From positions 1 to 11,990 of the forward strand of contig JALOPT010000035.1 of NCBI GenBank assembly GCA_025453715.1: a DNA stretch of 11,990 nt. The letters run 5' to 3'. Position numbers and translations under genes: made by a program. The stretch's first letter is position 1. The number at the start of each line of letters is the position of its first letter. The notes beneath the pieces were generated by a model, which did not search any database, was not told the DNA's origin, and worked only from the letters and a program-made list of their open reading frames with translations. This document shows, one piece after another, positions 11,163-11,990 of the stretch. This DNA comes from Methanoregulaceae archaeon. GTDB lineage: Archaea; Halobacteriota; Methanomicrobia; Methanomicrobiales; Methanospirillaceae.

Positions 11163-11990
11163 TCAGCGCTCGACCTTCTGGAGATCTGCTGAAACATCAC
11201 CTGAAAAGTTCATCGAGACGAAATCTCCGGTTGTCGGTGCAGACATGGAAAAGTCAGGGGTCTGATCATATATCACAACAATGGGTGTTTCTGGTGCAGT
11301 AAAATCAAGTATATGTCCACCACTTTTCCTGTCAGATGAAATATAGTGGAGGTGGTACCCGGGCATATTGACCCCCTTCATAAATGCAGGGAGGTAGAAC
11401 CCGACCATAGTCCCGGATGTATTCTCCAGCCTGGTAACCACCTGGCGGGTAGCTGCCCCGGCAAGAGGCGGGTAAGGTTTTTCCTGCCGTGGAATGGCCC
11501 TGACGACCATTTCAGGGAAGGTGGCATCAACCCTGACCGCATAGATAAGATTTTTTGAAGGGAGCCCGTTATCGATTCCTTTCGTGAAGGAAGTGAAATC
11601 CCTGCGTCCGCTCACGGTAACAGTCCCTTCGTTGTCAAAAAATGTGACGGATGCAAACGGCACCATCATCGAGGGGTCTGCCTCACGGACAGAACCATCA
11701 GATGTTACCTGGTAATACCGGCCATCAAGGGCAATCATCTCCCCGTCAAGTGCATCGAATGTCCCGATTCCGAAATTACCATGTTTTTCCACTTCTCCCG
11801 CAGGTTGCACTCCCTCATATGCCCCGAGCACCAGTGCATCAATGGTTGATACCTGGTATAGGACATCCCGTTCCGCGGTATTTTTTTCCGGGACCGGCCA
11901 GGTTTTTTTCCCTGATTCGCTGAGAATAATTCCTCCTGCAATTACCATGATAACAATTGCCACGGCAAAGACGGCAATCAGGTGATGTGC
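11163..11990 (-). CDS. budA: Alpha-acetolactate decarboxylase with N-terminal membrane segment (5' end outside window)
   Basis: The 275 visible residues match acetolactate decarboxylase (BudA/AlsD), which converts 2-acetolactate to acetoin and CO2. Typical blocks, numbered from the GTG codon at 11963: VLYQVSTIDALVLGAYEG (34-51), HGNFGIGTFDALDGEMIALDG (61-81), PFASVTFF (102-109), R155, and the zinc-binding GYHLHYIS...GGHILDF with H204, H206 and H217. The HxH-x10-H spacing and the 49-residue distance from R155 to the first histidine agree with the Brevibacillus enzyme (R145, H194, H196, H207) as I remember it. The frame is open to the right edge. A GTG at 11963 has no Shine-Dalgarno and would cut a hydrophobic helix, LIAVFAVAIVIMVIAGGIIL, so the start is probably outside the window. 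The enzyme is thus likely membrane-anchored or exported. It is separated from the operon and seems unrelated to it. Confidence 0.9.
   Translation of the reverse strand, partial: AHHLIAVFAVAIVIMVIAGGIILSESGKKTWPVPEKNTAERDVLYQVSTIDALVLGAYEGVQPAGEVEKHGNFGIGTFDALDGEMIALDGRYYQVTSDGSVREADPSMMVPFASVTFFDNEGTVTVSGRRDFTSFTKGIDNGLPSKNLIYAVRVDATFPEMVVRAIPRQEKPYPPLAGAATRQVVTRLENTSGTMVGFYLPAFMKGVNMPGYHLHYISSDRKSGGHILDFTAPETPIVVIYDQTPDFSMSAPTTGDFVSMNFSGDVSADLQKVER

Noticed and set aside
11012..11200. Minus-strand 62-codon frame overlapping the end of the acetolactate decarboxylase gene
   Set aside because: It overlaps the 3' end of a real gene in another frame, has low-complexity basic composition, and no family resemblance or good ribosome binding site.

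Overview
This window is from a methanogenic archaeon, most likely a member of the Methanomicrobiales. It carries the start of methyl-coenzyme M reductase beta (mcrB), a complete formylmethanofuran dehydrogenase gene set and a complete hdrABC-mvhD set. These are diagnostic of methanogenesis, and the order hdr-mvhD-fwd agrees with the class II methanogens in which Hdr and Fwd/Fmd form one physical complex. The genes are well preserved and I see no frameshifts. Placement below the order level is a guess.

Everything recognisable is on the minus strand, so the layout reads from right to left. At the right edge (11163-11990) is a 5'-truncated acetolactate decarboxylase with an N-terminal hydrophobic segment. 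A 673-bp stretch without a convincing gene follows (10490-11162); its left end holds the promoter of the main operon. That operon runs from 10489 to 588 as ten tightly packed genes: a small 2[4Fe-4S] ferredoxin (fwdG-like), an eight-cluster polyferredoxin (fwdF), hdrC, hdrB, hdrA, mvhD, then a 118-bp gap with a hairpin, then fwdD, fwdB, fwdA and fwdC. Spacings are mostly from a 1-nt overlap to 23 nt, and most genes have clear Shine-Dalgarno sequences. The 343-bp spacer 245-587 holds terminator-like hairpins for the operon and the promoter and leader of mcrB, which runs off the left edge.

The operon reads as a blueprint for flavin-based electron bifurcation joined to CO2 capture. MvhD delivers electrons to HdrA. 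HdrA splits them at its FAD: one branch goes through HdrC to HdrB to reduce the CoM-S-S-CoB heterodisulfide. The low-potential branch goes through HdrA ferredoxin domains, the polyferredoxin and/or the small ferredoxin to FwdB, where CO2 becomes formate; FwdA then condenses formate onto methanofuran. The last enzyme of the pathway, Mcr, makes the heterodisulfide and is encoded directly downstream. The electron-input enzyme (MvhAG hydrogenase or FdhAB formate dehydrogenase) is not in the window.

The points most worth a second look are a perfect 19-bp palindrome directly next to the TATA box of the fwd-hdr operon, a stack of inverted repeats upstream of and inside the mcrB leader, a 40-residue lysine-rich N-terminal tail on HdrA built partly from an 18-bp tandem duplication, the hairpin separating the hdr half from the fwd half, and a membrane-anchored or exported acetolactate decarboxylase.
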